A DNA stretch of 34,115 bases. It comes from Akkermansiaceae bacterium UBA1315. GTDB lineage: Bacteria > Verrucomicrobiota > Verrucomicrobiia > Verrucomicrobiales > Akkermansiaceae. This document shows positions 1-8,844 of this stretch, in pieces. The stretch lies in NCBI GenBank assembly GCA_002307065.1, contig DBTN01000036.1, positions 1 to 34,115 of the forward strand, given 5' to 3'. The first letter of the stretch is position 1. Each line of letters starts with the position of its first letter. The notes beneath the pieces are model-generated. The model was not told the DNA's origin. It did not search any database and was given only the letters and a program-made list of their open reading frames with translations. A program made the position numbers and the translations under genes.

Positions 1-817
1 CGACGCCGCCGGGAACCGGGGTGATCGCTGAGCAAAGCGGTGCGACTTCTTCATAAGCAACGTCTCCCGTGAGCCGGTAGCCGGTTTTTTTCGAAGCGTC
101 TTCCACCCGATTGATGCCGACGTCGATGACGACCGCACCCGGTTTTACCCAATCGGCCCGCACCATTTCCGGGCGACCGACGGCCGCGATCAAGATATCC
201 GCGCGGCGGCAAATCCCGGGCAAATCCTTGGACCGGGAGTGGGCGATCGTCACGGTCGCGTTCGAGTTTTTCGAAACCAGCAAAAGCGCCATCGGTTTCC
301 CAACAATCATGCTGCGACCGATCACGACGCCTTCTGCACCGGACGTCTCGATCCCGGAAACTTCGAGCAATTTCATGCAGCCCGCCGGCGTGCACGGGAC
401 AAAACCCGTCGGGTCTTCCAGCGCGAGCTTCGCGACATTTTCCGGGTGAAAGCCGTCCACGTCCTTTCGCGGATCAAGCGCCCGGATGATTTCCTCCTCG
501 TCGATGTGCTTCGGCGGCGGCGACTGGACAAGAATCCCGTGAATCGCCGGATCCGCATTCAGACCGCGGACGACTTCCAGCAGTTCTTCCTGAGTCGTTT
601 CAAAAGGCAGCGTGATTTTCAGCGAGTGAAATCCCAGCTCCGCACAGGTCCGGACCTTCGATCCGACGTAAACTTTCGAAGCCGGGTCTTCCCCCACCAG
701 CACCACGGCCAAACCAGGAGTGATACCAAGGGCGGAAAGCGCGGCGGCTTCCGCCCGACACTCGTCCAACACGGCGGAGGCGACGACTTTTCCATCGAGA
801 ATGCGAGGTGTGCTCAT
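1..817 (-). CDS. folD: FolD: methylenetetrahydrofolate dehydrogenase / cyclohydrolase (C-terminus cut by window edge)
   Basis: This is a bifunctional cytosolic enzyme that oxidises 5,10-methylene-THF to methenyl-THF and hydrolyses it to 10-formyl-THF, supplying one-carbon units. I translated the minus strand from the ATG at 815-817; about 272 residues are present before the window ends. Visible family motifs are YVGSK (residues 50-54, with the catalytic Lys), DVDGFHPEN (about 119-127), PCTPAG, the nucleotide-binding GRSMIVGKPMALLL, DVGIN, and ITPVPGG at the very edge. The usual VQLPLP loop reads VQSPPP here. The missing piece should be only about 20-30 residues for a normal ~290-aa FolD. The 34 bases between it and the upstream acyltransferase gene, on the same strand, suggest co-transcription. 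No Shine-Dalgarno is visible before the start. Confidence 0.95.
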   Translation of the reverse strand, partial: MSTPRILDGKVVASAVLDECRAEAAALSALGITPGLAVVLVGEDPASKVYVGSKVRTCAELGFHSLKITLPFETTQEELLEVVRGLNADPAIHGILVQSPPPKHIDEEEIIRALDPRKDVDGFHPENVAKLALEDPTGFVPCTPAGCMKLLEVSGIETSGAEGVVIGRSMIVGKPMALLLVSKNSNATVTIAHSRSKDLPGICRRADILIAAVGRPEMVRADWVKPGAVVIDVGINRVEDASKKTGYRLTGDVAYEEVAPLCSAITPVPGGV

Positions 818-851
818 GAGATCGGATGAAATATTGCAGTTTGAGAATTTT

Positions 852-1523
852 TTAAACGTCGTCGGCACCCGCAAGGAGAATCGATTCGAGGCGGGCGCAT
901 TCGGCGTCGAACGCAGCATCATCCAGACCTCGCTCGACGACAAGCATCTCGTCAAAAGTCACTTTCAAATAACTGAACGGCATCGGGATCACAAACCGGT
1001 CCCAAGTCTTCAAACGCCAGCAATTCGTGAATTTCGCATGAATCGGCACGATCGGAACCCCTGCGGACTGCGCCAATTTCACCGCGCCCGGATGCAGTTG
1101 GTAACGGGGGCCTCGCGGTCCATCGGGCGTGACGCACACGTCGAAACCTTCCTTGAGTGATTTTTTCATCCCGACCAATGCCGCCACAGCTCTTCGCGAA
1201 GACGATCCCCGCACCGCCCCGAGGCCAAAAACTTTCATCGCCGAGGCAAGAACCGCCCCGTCATGGCTGGCGCTGGTCAGCACGACCGTTTTGCGCATTT
1301 TCCCACCGGTTCTCCACCAAATCGGCGGAATCGCAAAGATCCGACTGTGCCAGAGAGCAAAAACCACGGGCGAATATTCATTCACCGGTCGCGTGATGCC
1401 GCAGCGGTCATCGATTTCGTAACGCAACGTCGCCGACCAAATGCGCATGATCCAGCCGATGAAAGTTCCGAGAATCTCGGCCTTTCGGCTGCTGCGGATT
1501 TCATGGCGTGCGGATTTCGACAT
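852..1523 (-). CDS. DUF374 / LPLAT-family lysophospholipid acyltransferase
   Basis: This is a predicted inner-membrane-associated acyltransferase of the DUF374 branch of the LPLAT superfamily, which acts on lysophospholipids or lipid A-type acceptors in diderm bacteria. Visible motifs are LWHSR (about 58-62), SASHDG (84-89, in the catalytic H/D region), RGSSSR (105-110) and TPDGPRGP (132-139). The length of 223 residues is normal for the family. A hydrophobic stretch at about 18-32 may anchor it. I chose the ATG at 1523; a TTG directly before it (1524-1526) could also start. A purine-rich GAGGAGAG lies about 18 bases upstream, rather far for a Shine-Dalgarno, and overlaps the stop of the preceding sugar-kinase homologue. 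The 24-base spacing to that gene implies one transcript. The exact acyl acceptor cannot be read from the sequence. Confidence 0.85.
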   Translation of the reverse strand: MSKSARHEIRSSRKAEILGTFIGWIMRIWSATLRYEIDDRCGITRPVNEYSPVVFALWHSRIFAIPPIWWRTGGKMRKTVVLTSASHDGAVLASAMKVFGLGAVRGSSSRRAVAALVGMKKSLKEGFDVCVTPDGPRGPRYQLHPGAVKLAQSAGVPIVPIHAKFTNCWRLKTWDRFVIPMPFSYLKVTFDEMLVVERGLDDAAFDAECARLESILLAGADDV

Positions 1524-1547
1524 CAAACAAGAGACCGGGTGCTCTCC

Positions 1548-3047
1548 TCATAAGAGACCGGCCGGGTGAAGGGTATCGACTAGATCTTGCTGCCGGTCGA
1601 TCATTTCCAGATACAGCGCGTGATTTTCAAAATCCGGCTCACAACGGGAATTCGGATCGATCTTCACCAAATAGCTCGCGATTTCCTCGAAAGAAAGCGC
1701 CTCGCCACTTTCGTGGAAAAACCCGACCGCCGCCTGCATCGCCGCACCGACCGCTGGCCCCTGCTCGCTGAGAAGTGACACGACCGGCAGGCCAAAAACG
1801 TCTGCCACCAACTGGCGCGTGACCGGACTTTGCGCTCCCGCGCCGAACAGACGGATCTCGTGAGGGGCGAATCCCAAGGTTTTGAAACGGCTCAACGCAT
1901 AGCCCAACCCAAGAGCGACGCCCTCAAGCGACGCCCGCGCCAAGTGCCCCGGCGTGAAATTTCCAGGATGAATGCCGTGCAAAACCCCATTTCCCTCCGG
2001 CAGCCTCGGGGTTTTTTCACCCATCAAATATGGCAAAAACAGCAGTCCATCCGCTCCCGCAGGCACGCTGCCCACCAATGATTCGAACTGCTCCATCGAC
2101 CAGCCATGATAACGGCACAGCGCTTCCGGCACCGCCGCGAAATTCGCAAGCGCCGCCGTGCCCAGCCAACCACCGGTCGCACTGCAGTAAGGAACGATCT
2201 CGTTCCGAAAATCGATCACCGGTTCGGATCCGACGCCGAAAATCGTCGTCATCTCGCCCATTTCAATCGCCATATTTCCGGAAGAAACACAGCCGGCCGC
2301 AAGCGCGGTCAACATCGGTGAAGCACTCCCCGCCCCGACTTGGACCTGCTCGGGAAGCCCCCAATCCTTGGCCAATGCGGGCCGAATCACCCCGCGTAAT
2401 GAATGCGGCCCATTGACCACCGGCAGCCGGAACATCAAATCCGGATCCACAAAGGCAGCAAGGTCACTGGACCAACTCCGCGTCCGCAAATCAAACAGCC
2501 CGGTCGCCGAAGCACTTCCCGCTTCCGTCGCCCGCTCCCCGGTCAGCCAATAAGCGATGAAATCCTGCACCGTGAGCAGGCTCGAAATCCGTTGGTAGTG
2601 ATAAGGTTCGTGCTGCTTCAGCCACAAACACTCCGCAGCCACCGAGTCCACCCCCAATGCCTGGCCGGTCATTTCAATCAGCCCCGGAGTGCCCCCAAAC
2701 TCCCGGGAAATCTCCTCGGCCTGGCGTTTCACTGAAAGGTCACCCGCCATTTTGGTCGGACGCACAATGCAATTGGCATCGTCCAGAAAAACCAGCCCTC
2801 GCGAAGGCCCTGCCACACCGATCGCCGCGACGCGCTGCCTCTGCCCATCGATCGCCGCGAGACAATGGCGGATCGCCTTATCCACCGCATCGATCCATTG
2901 CCGCGGATCCTGCTCGCGATAGCCTTCCGGCAATCCCTCGATCCAGGAGTGTGGGACATCGGCCTCGGCACGAATTTCCGCAGATTCCAGATCCAGGGCG
3001 ATCGCCTTGGTGCCAGTTTCACGAATCTCGATTCCTAAAAAATACAT
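1548..3047 (-). CDS. FGGY-family carbohydrate kinase homologue (xylulokinase-like) with degenerate active site
   Basis: This 499-residue protein has the whole length and fold pattern of xylulose kinase (XylB): EQDP near 46, LTGE near 168, the segment TEAGSASATGLFD (174-186), FLPYLMGEKTP, and a C-terminal GAGAQS. The residues that do chemistry differ. The N-terminal phosphate loop DLGTSG is IRETG. The sugar-binding GQMHG is AGPSRG (79-84). The WNDGR motif is replaced within VRPTKMAGDLSV (95-106). The GGGDNA motif, whose Asp is the catalytic base, is GAGSAS (238-243), so Ser or Ala stands where Asp belongs. The second phosphate loop LGTSG becomes MGEMTT. The frame is intact, so this is not a decaying pseudogene. 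It may be a pseudokinase with a binding or regulatory role, or it may use an unusual chemistry. It precedes the acyltransferase gene and follows uvrA, all on the same strand. Confidence 0.85.
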   Translation of the reverse strand: MYFLGIEIRETGTKAIALDLESAEIRAEADVPHSWIEGLPEGYREQDPRQWIDAVDKAIRHCLAAIDGQRQRVAAIGVAGPSRGLVFLDDANCIVRPTKMAGDLSVKRQAEEISREFGGTPGLIEMTGQALGVDSVAAECLWLKQHEPYHYQRISSLLTVQDFIAYWLTGERATEAGSASATGLFDLRTRSWSSDLAAFVDPDLMFRLPVVNGPHSLRGVIRPALAKDWGLPEQVQVGAGSASPMLTALAAGCVSSGNMAIEMGEMTTIFGVGSEPVIDFRNEIVPYCSATGGWLGTAALANFAAVPEALCRYHGWSMEQFESLVGSVPAGADGLLFLPYLMGEKTPRLPEGNGVLHGIHPGNFTPGHLARASLEGVALGLGYALSRFKTLGFAPHEIRLFGAGAQSPVTRQLVADVFGLPVVSLLSEQGPAVGAAMQAAVGFFHESGEALSFEEIASYLVKIDPNSRCEPDFENHALYLEMIDRQQDLVDTLHPAGLL

Positions 3048-3161
3048 GAGGGGATTTTAAAGTCACACCGCTTGCTTTTGCACGGTCACTCAGTTTCCCC
3101 AAGCGATCGGTTTTGACAAGCTCCGCGTTCAGCATCAGCCACTGAACACGGAATTCAACGC

Positions 3162-6100
3162 TCACCCACCGCCCGGCTGGCCTGCCAAAGCGCTGCGTAA
3201 AAATGGAGCCGTTCGAGAAACCTTGGACCGGGCGATTTTTTCCGGAGGTCCCTCGGCGATGATTTTCCCGCCGCTTTCGCCCGCTTCCGGTCCCATATCC
3301 AAGATCCAATCTGCCTCGGCGGCGACGGCCATGTGGTGCTCGATCACGATCACCGTATGACCTTCATCGACTAACCGGTGCAAAATATCGATCAGCCGTT
3401 TCACATCTTCCAAATGCAAACCCACGGTCGGCTCTTCGATGAGATAGAGATTTTTATCCGTGGCTGTTAGATTCGCGATCTGGGCTTTCGCGCTCCGGCC
3501 TTTCGTCAATTCGGAAACGAGTTTGATGCGCTGAGCTTCGCCGCCGGAAAGAGTTGGTGACGCTTGACCCAGCTGCAAATACCCCAAACCGGTATCAGCC
3601 ATCAATTTCAGCGGCGCGGAAATCCTCGGCTGCGATTCGAAAAATGCCGACGCTTCATCGATCGTCATCGCCAGCACTTGCCCGATGTTTTTCTGACGAA
3701 AGGTGACTTCCAAGGTCGCCGGGTTATACCTTTGACCATTGCAAGTTTCGCAATGCACCCAGGTGGACGGCAAAAAATCCATCTCCAGTTTCACGCGGCC
3801 ATTCCCTTTGCAATCCGGGCATCGTCCGCCCTCGGTGTTGAACGAAAATCGCGACGCGTCGAAACCCCGCATCCGCGCTTCCGGGAGCTGCGCAAACAAC
3901 GCGCGAATGTGATCGAAAACTTTCACATACGTCGCCGGACAAGAGCGTGAGGTTTTCCCAATCGGAGATTGATCAACTTCGTAACACGCGCGGATGAGTT
4001 TTTCCCCGCTCGTTTTCCCGAAGGGCAAATTCGATTTTTTCACACGCGTCGTCTTCGCTTCGTTTTTAAAAAGCGCCGCGATGCACGAATGCATCAGCGA
4101 TGATTTTCCGGAGCCGGAAATACCGGTCAGCACGGTCAAGCGGCTGAGCGGAATCGAGACATCGATGTTCTTCAAATTATTCGCCCGACAATCTGTTAGA
4201 GTCAGCACCGGATGATCTTTTGAAACCGGTCGGCGCGAACCACGGATCGGATGTCGGGTGATCGCGGAAAGCGCACGCCACGTCGGCGAATTTTCCAACG
4301 GATAGGATTTCGCCCCCTTGGCCGGTTTGGGTTTTGAAACCGGCAAGAGCGTCGGCGGCTTCCCTTCATAAACAATCTGCCCGCCCAGACGGCCCGCGCC
4401 GGGTCCGAGATCGATCAAGTGATCGGCGGCGGCGATCGTGTCTTCATCGTGCTCGACGACGATCAGCGAATTCCCCTGATCCCGAAGCGCAATCAACGTT
4501 TTTAATAATGCCGCGTTGTCCCGAGGATGAAGGCCGATCGTCGGCTCATCCAAAACATATAACACGCCCCGAAGATTCGACCCAAGCTGTGCCGCGAGAC
4601 GAATCCGCTGGCTTTCGCCGCCCGACAGCGTGTTGCCAGACCGGTCGAGTTGCAGATATCCCAAACCGACCTCCTGAAGAAACGCAAGCCGCTGACGAAT
4701 TTCCGGAAGAATATCCCGGGCGATGAGAACTTCGCGATCATCGGTAAATTTCAACGTCTCAAAGTGTTTCGCCGCGTGATCGATTGAAAGCCGTGACAGC
4801 CCGGAAATCGGGGTGCTTTTCAGTTGTACGGCAGATGCAGTAGGATTGAGGCGAGTGCCGTGGCATGACGGGCATTCGACGAGTTCCACGTCATCCATTC
4901 TCTCGATCGAGCGGTCCGCATCCATCTCCGCCTCAAGCACGGAATCGAATCGAGAAGCATCTAATTTTTGCCGACGTTTCGGCACACGACCGTGGCCCCG
5001 GCATTCACCACACCAGCCGTGCGGCGAGTTGAAGGAAAACAATCTTGGATCGAGTTCTTCAAAGGACCGGTTGCAACTCGGACAACTCGACTTCGTGGAA
5101 AGAAGATGAACTTTTCGATCCGCCGTGTGGATTTTGAGCAGCCCTTTGCCAATGTCCAAAGCGCGGCTGATACCGATTTGCAACGTCGCATTCGCAACGG
5201 CGATTTCTCCGACGACCACGTCAATGTCGTGCTCTTTGAATCGCTCAAGGCGCTCGAAACCTTCGACCGGTTTGAACTTCTTATCGACAAAAAGTGAAGT
5301 GAATCCCTGACGCCCCGCCCAGTCTGCAACCTCGGTGTGATAACCTTTTTTTCCACGAATAACAGGAGCAAGCAAGGTCACCGGCCCTCGTTTGAGGTGC
5401 AGGCGGATCGTATTCTCAATCGCGGAGATCGATTGGCGCTCGACGGGGATATGACAATCCGGGCAATAGATTGTTCCGAGTTTTGAATATAACAAGCGAA
5501 TGAAATTCCATAACTCCGTCACCGTCGCGACCGTGGATTTTCCGCCGCCTTGCGAAACCCGTTGCTCGATCGCAACCGTCGGCGGCAACCCGGCAAGCTG
5601 ATCGATTTCCGGTTTTTCCAGTTGTTCCGCAAATTGCCGCGCGTAGGCCGACATCGAATCAAGAAACCGGCGCTGGCCCTCGGCAAAAAGAATATCAAAG
5701 GCAAGCGTGGATTTTCCCGATCCGGACAACCCGGAGATGACCACGAATTGATCCCGCGGAATGTCGAGAGAGATGTTTTTCAGGTTGTGGTGTCGCGCAC
5801 CACGAAGCGTGATCGAATTCGATTCGGCGGAAATTTTGACCGGTTTCTTTTTCGGCGAAACCTTCGAAACGATTTGCCCAGCCAGCGCGCTTTTGACGAA
5901 CTGCGCGGTTGGCGTTTCAAGTTTCGCAATCTGTTCCGGCGTTCCTTCGCCGACGAGTTGCCCACCGTGTTTTCCAGCTTCAGGACCGAGATCCAAAATC
6001 CAGTCGGCGGATTTGATCACATCCAGATTGTGTTCAATGACCAACAACGAATGCCCGGAATCCACCAGCTTCTGAAATACCGCGAGCAGATTTTCGATGT

Positions 6101-8786
6101 CGGAAAAATGCAAACCGGTGGTTGGCTCATCGAGGATCAGCAGTTTGCCAGCACCGGATTGCAATTCGGTATTGCCGCTGAGCAATTGGCATAACTTCAG
6201 CCGCTGCGCCTCGCCGCCGGACAATGTGTTCAGCGGCTGCCCGAGGCGAAGATACCCGAGACCGACTTCGACCAACGGTTGAAGCGCTTTCAGGATCAAA
6301 CCATTCAACCGGATATGCTTTGAGGTCGTCAGCGTTTGCGACTCGAAAAACAAGAGCGATTCATCAACGGTGAGATCCAAAATATCGGCGATCGATTTTC
6401 CATGGATCGTGTATTCCAACGTCGAGGATTTATAACGGCGCCCATTGCAGTCCGGACAAGTGACGTAGAGGTCCGAAAGAAACTGCATTTCCACTTTTTC
6501 AAAACCATTTCCCGCGCACCGGTCGCAGCGACCTTCGCCGGAATTGAACGAGAAAAATCCCGGCTTTAGTTCCGCCGCTTTTGCCGCTTCGGTTTCGCAA
6601 AAAAGCTGGCGGATCGGATCAAACGCGCCGAGGAAGACCGCCGGCGTCGAGCGCGGCGTGCGGGCGATCGGCGATTGATCGACGAGCTCCACTCCGGCCA
6701 AATACTGCGATCCTCGTAGGTCTTTGATCGGCGCCGCTTCCCCATCCGGATCTTGGCCGAACTGACGGGCAAGATTGAGATAAAGAACGTCGTGGGCGAA
6801 AGTCGATTTTCCCGAACCGGAAACCCCGGTCAGGCAGGCGAAGACACCGAGCGGCAAATCGACATCGAGCTTTTTGAGATTATGGCGGCTCGCCCCTTTG
6901 ATCGTGAGTTTCGCTTTTCCCGGCTTGCGACGCTTTTTCGGCACAGCGATAGATCGTGTACCATCCAGCCACGGCAGCGTCCCGAGTTTCTGGCCTTTGG
7001 ATTTCGAAACAATCGGACCTTCATAAATCAACGTTCCTCCAAATGAACCCGCGCCCGGCCCGAGATCCACAAGATGATCGGCGGCCTGCATGACCGCTTG
7101 TTCATGTTCGACGACAACCAACGTATTTCCCTTATCACGGAGACCGTGCATGACGCCGACCAGGCGGTCGATGTCCCGCGGATGGAGTCCGACCGTCGGC
7201 TCATCGAGAACAAAAAGGGTGCCGGTCAAGGCAGCGCCAAGACAGGTCGTGAGATTCACCCGTTCCACTTCGCCGCCGGAAAGCGTGCGGGTCGGCCGGT
7301 CGAGCGTCAGGTAACCGAGGCCGACTTCATCGAGATATTTCAGACGCGATCGGATTTCTGTTAGAACAAGATCGAGCGTCGGATCCGGCGATGATTGTTC
7401 TCCGTCCAATTCGGAAAACCACGGGAGCAGATCTGAAATTGAAAACGCCCAGAGATCCGGGAGCGTCTGGCCTTTGATTTTGAAACAGAGCGCTTCCGGC
7501 TGCAGCCGTTTGCCCCGGCAGGTTCCGCACGTCGTGTAAGACCGGTAGCGGGAAAGAAAAACCCGGACGTGCATTTTATAGGCCTTCGTTTCCAGCCAGT
7601 CGAAGAAGCCTTTGATTCCATACCAAGCACCGGATTGCCATATCTCCTCCAGAGCTTCCAAGTCGTTGATCGCGGAGGAGCGACGATCTCCGTAGTAGAT
7701 CCATTCCCGGGTGGCGTCGTCGTAATCTTCCCACGGCGTGTTGATATCCACGCCGCGTTCTTTGCAATTCCGGATCAGATCGCGCAGGCATTCGTCACCG
7801 CGTTCGCCCTGGAACGGTTTGATCGCGCCTTGAGCAATCGACAGAGTGTGATCGGGAACCGCTTTTTCCAAATCGAGTCCGATGACGCGGCCAAATCCTC
7901 GGCAAACCGGGCATGCTCCGAGCGGGCTATTGAACGAAAAAAGCGCGGGCGTGGGCGGACGGAGCGTGAAACCGGTCGCCGGATTCGTCCAAGTCGTGGA
8001 AAAAGCGCGAGCGGTCTGGGTCGCGGCCTCGATCACCGAAGCGTGGCCTTTTCCGAGAACAAATGCCGCTTCGAGCGCTTCGAGCAACCGCGTCGGATTT
8101 CCCGGAGTGACGGTCAACCGGTCCTGAACGATTTGCAATGCGCGTCCGGTGAATGCGGATGAAACGAAGTCCGCCGAACCGGTCTCATCCGTGCGGAGAA
8201 TTTCACCTTGGTGGAGCACACGCAAATATCCCTGCGAGTTGAGAAACGGAAAAAGATCTTCGCTTTTGGTATCGGGTGGAACCGGTATCGGAAAAGTGAT
8301 CAAAACCGGTTTTCCGGCGAAATGTTCCGCCGTCCAAGCTGCGGCGGATTCCGGCGAATCCGGCTGGATCGTGTCGCCGGTATTCGGATCGTAGCCGATC
8401 GCCAGACGCGCGAAGAGCAACTTCAGGTAATCGTTGATTTCCGTGAGCGTGCCAATTGTCGACCGGGTCGTGCGAACGTGATTTTTCTGTTCGATCGCGA
8501 TCGCGGGCGGAATTCCGTCGATGTGATCGACCGCTGGCTTATCCATCCGGTCAAAAAACTGCCGGACGTATGGCGAGAATGTCTCGACGTAACGGCGCTG
8601 GCCCTCGGCGTAGAGCGTGTGAAAGGCGAGCGACGATTTTCCCGAGCCAGAAGGCCCGGTGACCACGGTCAATTTCCCGAGTGGAATATCAAGGTCCAGT
8701 CCGCGCAGATTGTGCTGGCGGCAACCCCGGAGAGAAATGAACGGCGAACGGTTGATCGGAAGCGAAGACGAGCTGTCGAGAGGCAC
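3162..8786 (-). CDS. uvrA: UvrA excinuclease ABC subunit A, double-length tandem fusion
   Basis: UvrA is the DNA-damage-sensing ATPase of nucleotide excision repair, loading UvrB in the cytosol. Normal UvrA is about 940 residues with two ATPase domains; this one has 1874 residues and four. Half 1 (about 1-970) has Walker A at 44-52 (GPSGSGKSS), signature LSGGEVERVNL, LDEPTVGLHPRD, a second Walker A near 655 and LSGGEAQRLKL. Half 2 (about 985-1874) repeats the plan: Walker A near 1024 and 1559, LSGGESQRIRL and LSGGEAQRIKL. The halves differ. Half 1 has DPNT and NPAT where half 2 has the zinc-binding pairs CPDC and CPSC, and the last Walker B reads LIEEPT instead of LDEPT. Tandem UvrA is known to me from Chlamydia, supporting a PVC origin. 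The start is GTG (8784-8786) with GAGG only 2 bases away; no better start is near. Confidence 0.95.
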   Translation of the reverse strand: MPLDSSSSLPINRSPFISLRGCRQHNLRGLDLDIPLGKLTVVTGPSGSGKSSLAFHTLYAEGQRRYVETFSPYVRQFFDRMDKPAVDHIDGIPPAIAIEQKNHVRTTRSTIGTLTEINDYLKLLFARLAIGYDPNTGDTIQPDSPESAAAWTAEHFAGKPVLITFPIPVPPDTKSEDLFPFLNSQGYLRVLHQGEILRTDETGSADFVSSAFTGRALQIVQDRLTVTPGNPTRLLEALEAAFVLGKGHASVIEAATQTARAFSTTWTNPATGFTLRPPTPALFSFNSPLGACPVCRGFGRVIGLDLEKAVPDHTLSIAQGAIKPFQGERGDECLRDLIRNCKERGVDINTPWEDYDDATREWIYYGDRRSSAINDLEALEEIWQSGAWYGIKGFFDWLETKAYKMHVRVFLSRYRSYTTCGTCRGKRLQPEALCFKIKGQTLPDLWAFSISDLLPWFSELDGEQSSPDPTLDLVLTEIRSRLKYLDEVGLGYLTLDRPTRTLSGGEVERVNLTTCLGAALTGTLFVLDEPTVGLHPRDIDRLVGVMHGLRDKGNTLVVVEHEQAVMQAADHLVDLGPGAGSFGGTLIYEGPIVSKSKGQKLGTLPWLDGTRSIAVPKKRRKPGKAKLTIKGASRHNLKKLDVDLPLGVFACLTGVSGSGKSTFAHDVLYLNLARQFGQDPDGEAAPIKDLRGSQYLAGVELVDQSPIARTPRSTPAVFLGAFDPIRQLFCETEAAKAAELKPGFFSFNSGEGRCDRCAGNGFEKVEMQFLSDLYVTCPDCNGRRYKSSTLEYTIHGKSIADILDLTVDESLLFFESQTLTTSKHIRLNGLILKALQPLVEVGLGYLRLGQPLNTLSGGEAQRLKLCQLLSGNTELQSGAGKLLILDEPTTGLHFSDIENLLAVFQKLVDSGHSLLVIEHNLDVIKSADWILDLGPEAGKHGGQLVGEGTPEQIAKLETPTAQFVKSALAGQIVSKVSPKKKPVKISAESNSITLRGARHHNLKNISLDIPRDQFVVISGLSGSGKSTLAFDILFAEGQRRFLDSMSAYARQFAEQLEKPEIDQLAGLPPTVAIEQRVSQGGGKSTVATVTELWNFIRLLYSKLGTIYCPDCHIPVERQSISAIENTIRLHLKRGPVTLLAPVIRGKKGYHTEVADWAGRQGFTSLFVDKKFKPVEGFERLERFKEHDIDVVVGEIAVANATLQIGISRALDIGKGLLKIHTADRKVHLLSTKSSCPSCNRSFEELDPRLFSFNSPHGWCGECRGHGRVPKRRQKLDASRFDSVLEAEMDADRSIERMDDVELVECPSCHGTRLNPTASAVQLKSTPISGLSRLSIDHAAKHFETLKFTDDREVLIARDILPEIRQRLAFLQEVGLGYLQLDRSGNTLSGGESQRIRLAAQLGSNLRGVLYVLDEPTIGLHPRDNAALLKTLIALRDQGNSLIVVEHDEDTIAAADHLIDLGPGAGRLGGQIVYEGKPPTLLPVSKPKPAKGAKSYPLENSPTWRALSAITRHPIRGSRRPVSKDHPVLTLTDCRANNLKNIDVSIPLSRLTVLTGISGSGKSSLMHSCIAALFKNEAKTTRVKKSNLPFGKTSGEKLIRACYEVDQSPIGKTSRSCPATYVKVFDHIRALFAQLPEARMRGFDASRFSFNTEGGRCPDCKGNGRVKLEMDFLPSTWVHCETCNGQRYNPATLEVTFRQKNIGQVLAMTIDEASAFFESQPRISAPLKLMADTGLGYLQLGQASPTLSGGEAQRIKLVSELTKGRSAKAQIANLTATDKNLYLIEEPTVGLHLEDVKRLIDILHRLVDEGHTVIVIEHHMAVAAEADWILDMGPEAGESGGKIIAEGPPEKIARSKVSRTAPFLRSALAGQPGGG

Positions 8787-8844
8787 GTCCTCAACTTAGG
8801 GAGAAAAACCGGTTCTGCCAGCGGAAGAATGGCGCATCTCGCGA

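Noticed and set aside
1548..3047. FGGY homologue as a decaying pseudogene
   Set aside because: No frameshift or stop; normal length and fold motifs outside the active site. A retained non-kinase role fits better.
3127..3147. GTTCAG...CTGAAC inverted repeat after uvrA as a terminator
   Set aside because: Arms are 6 bases with a 9-base loop and no T run; could be chance.
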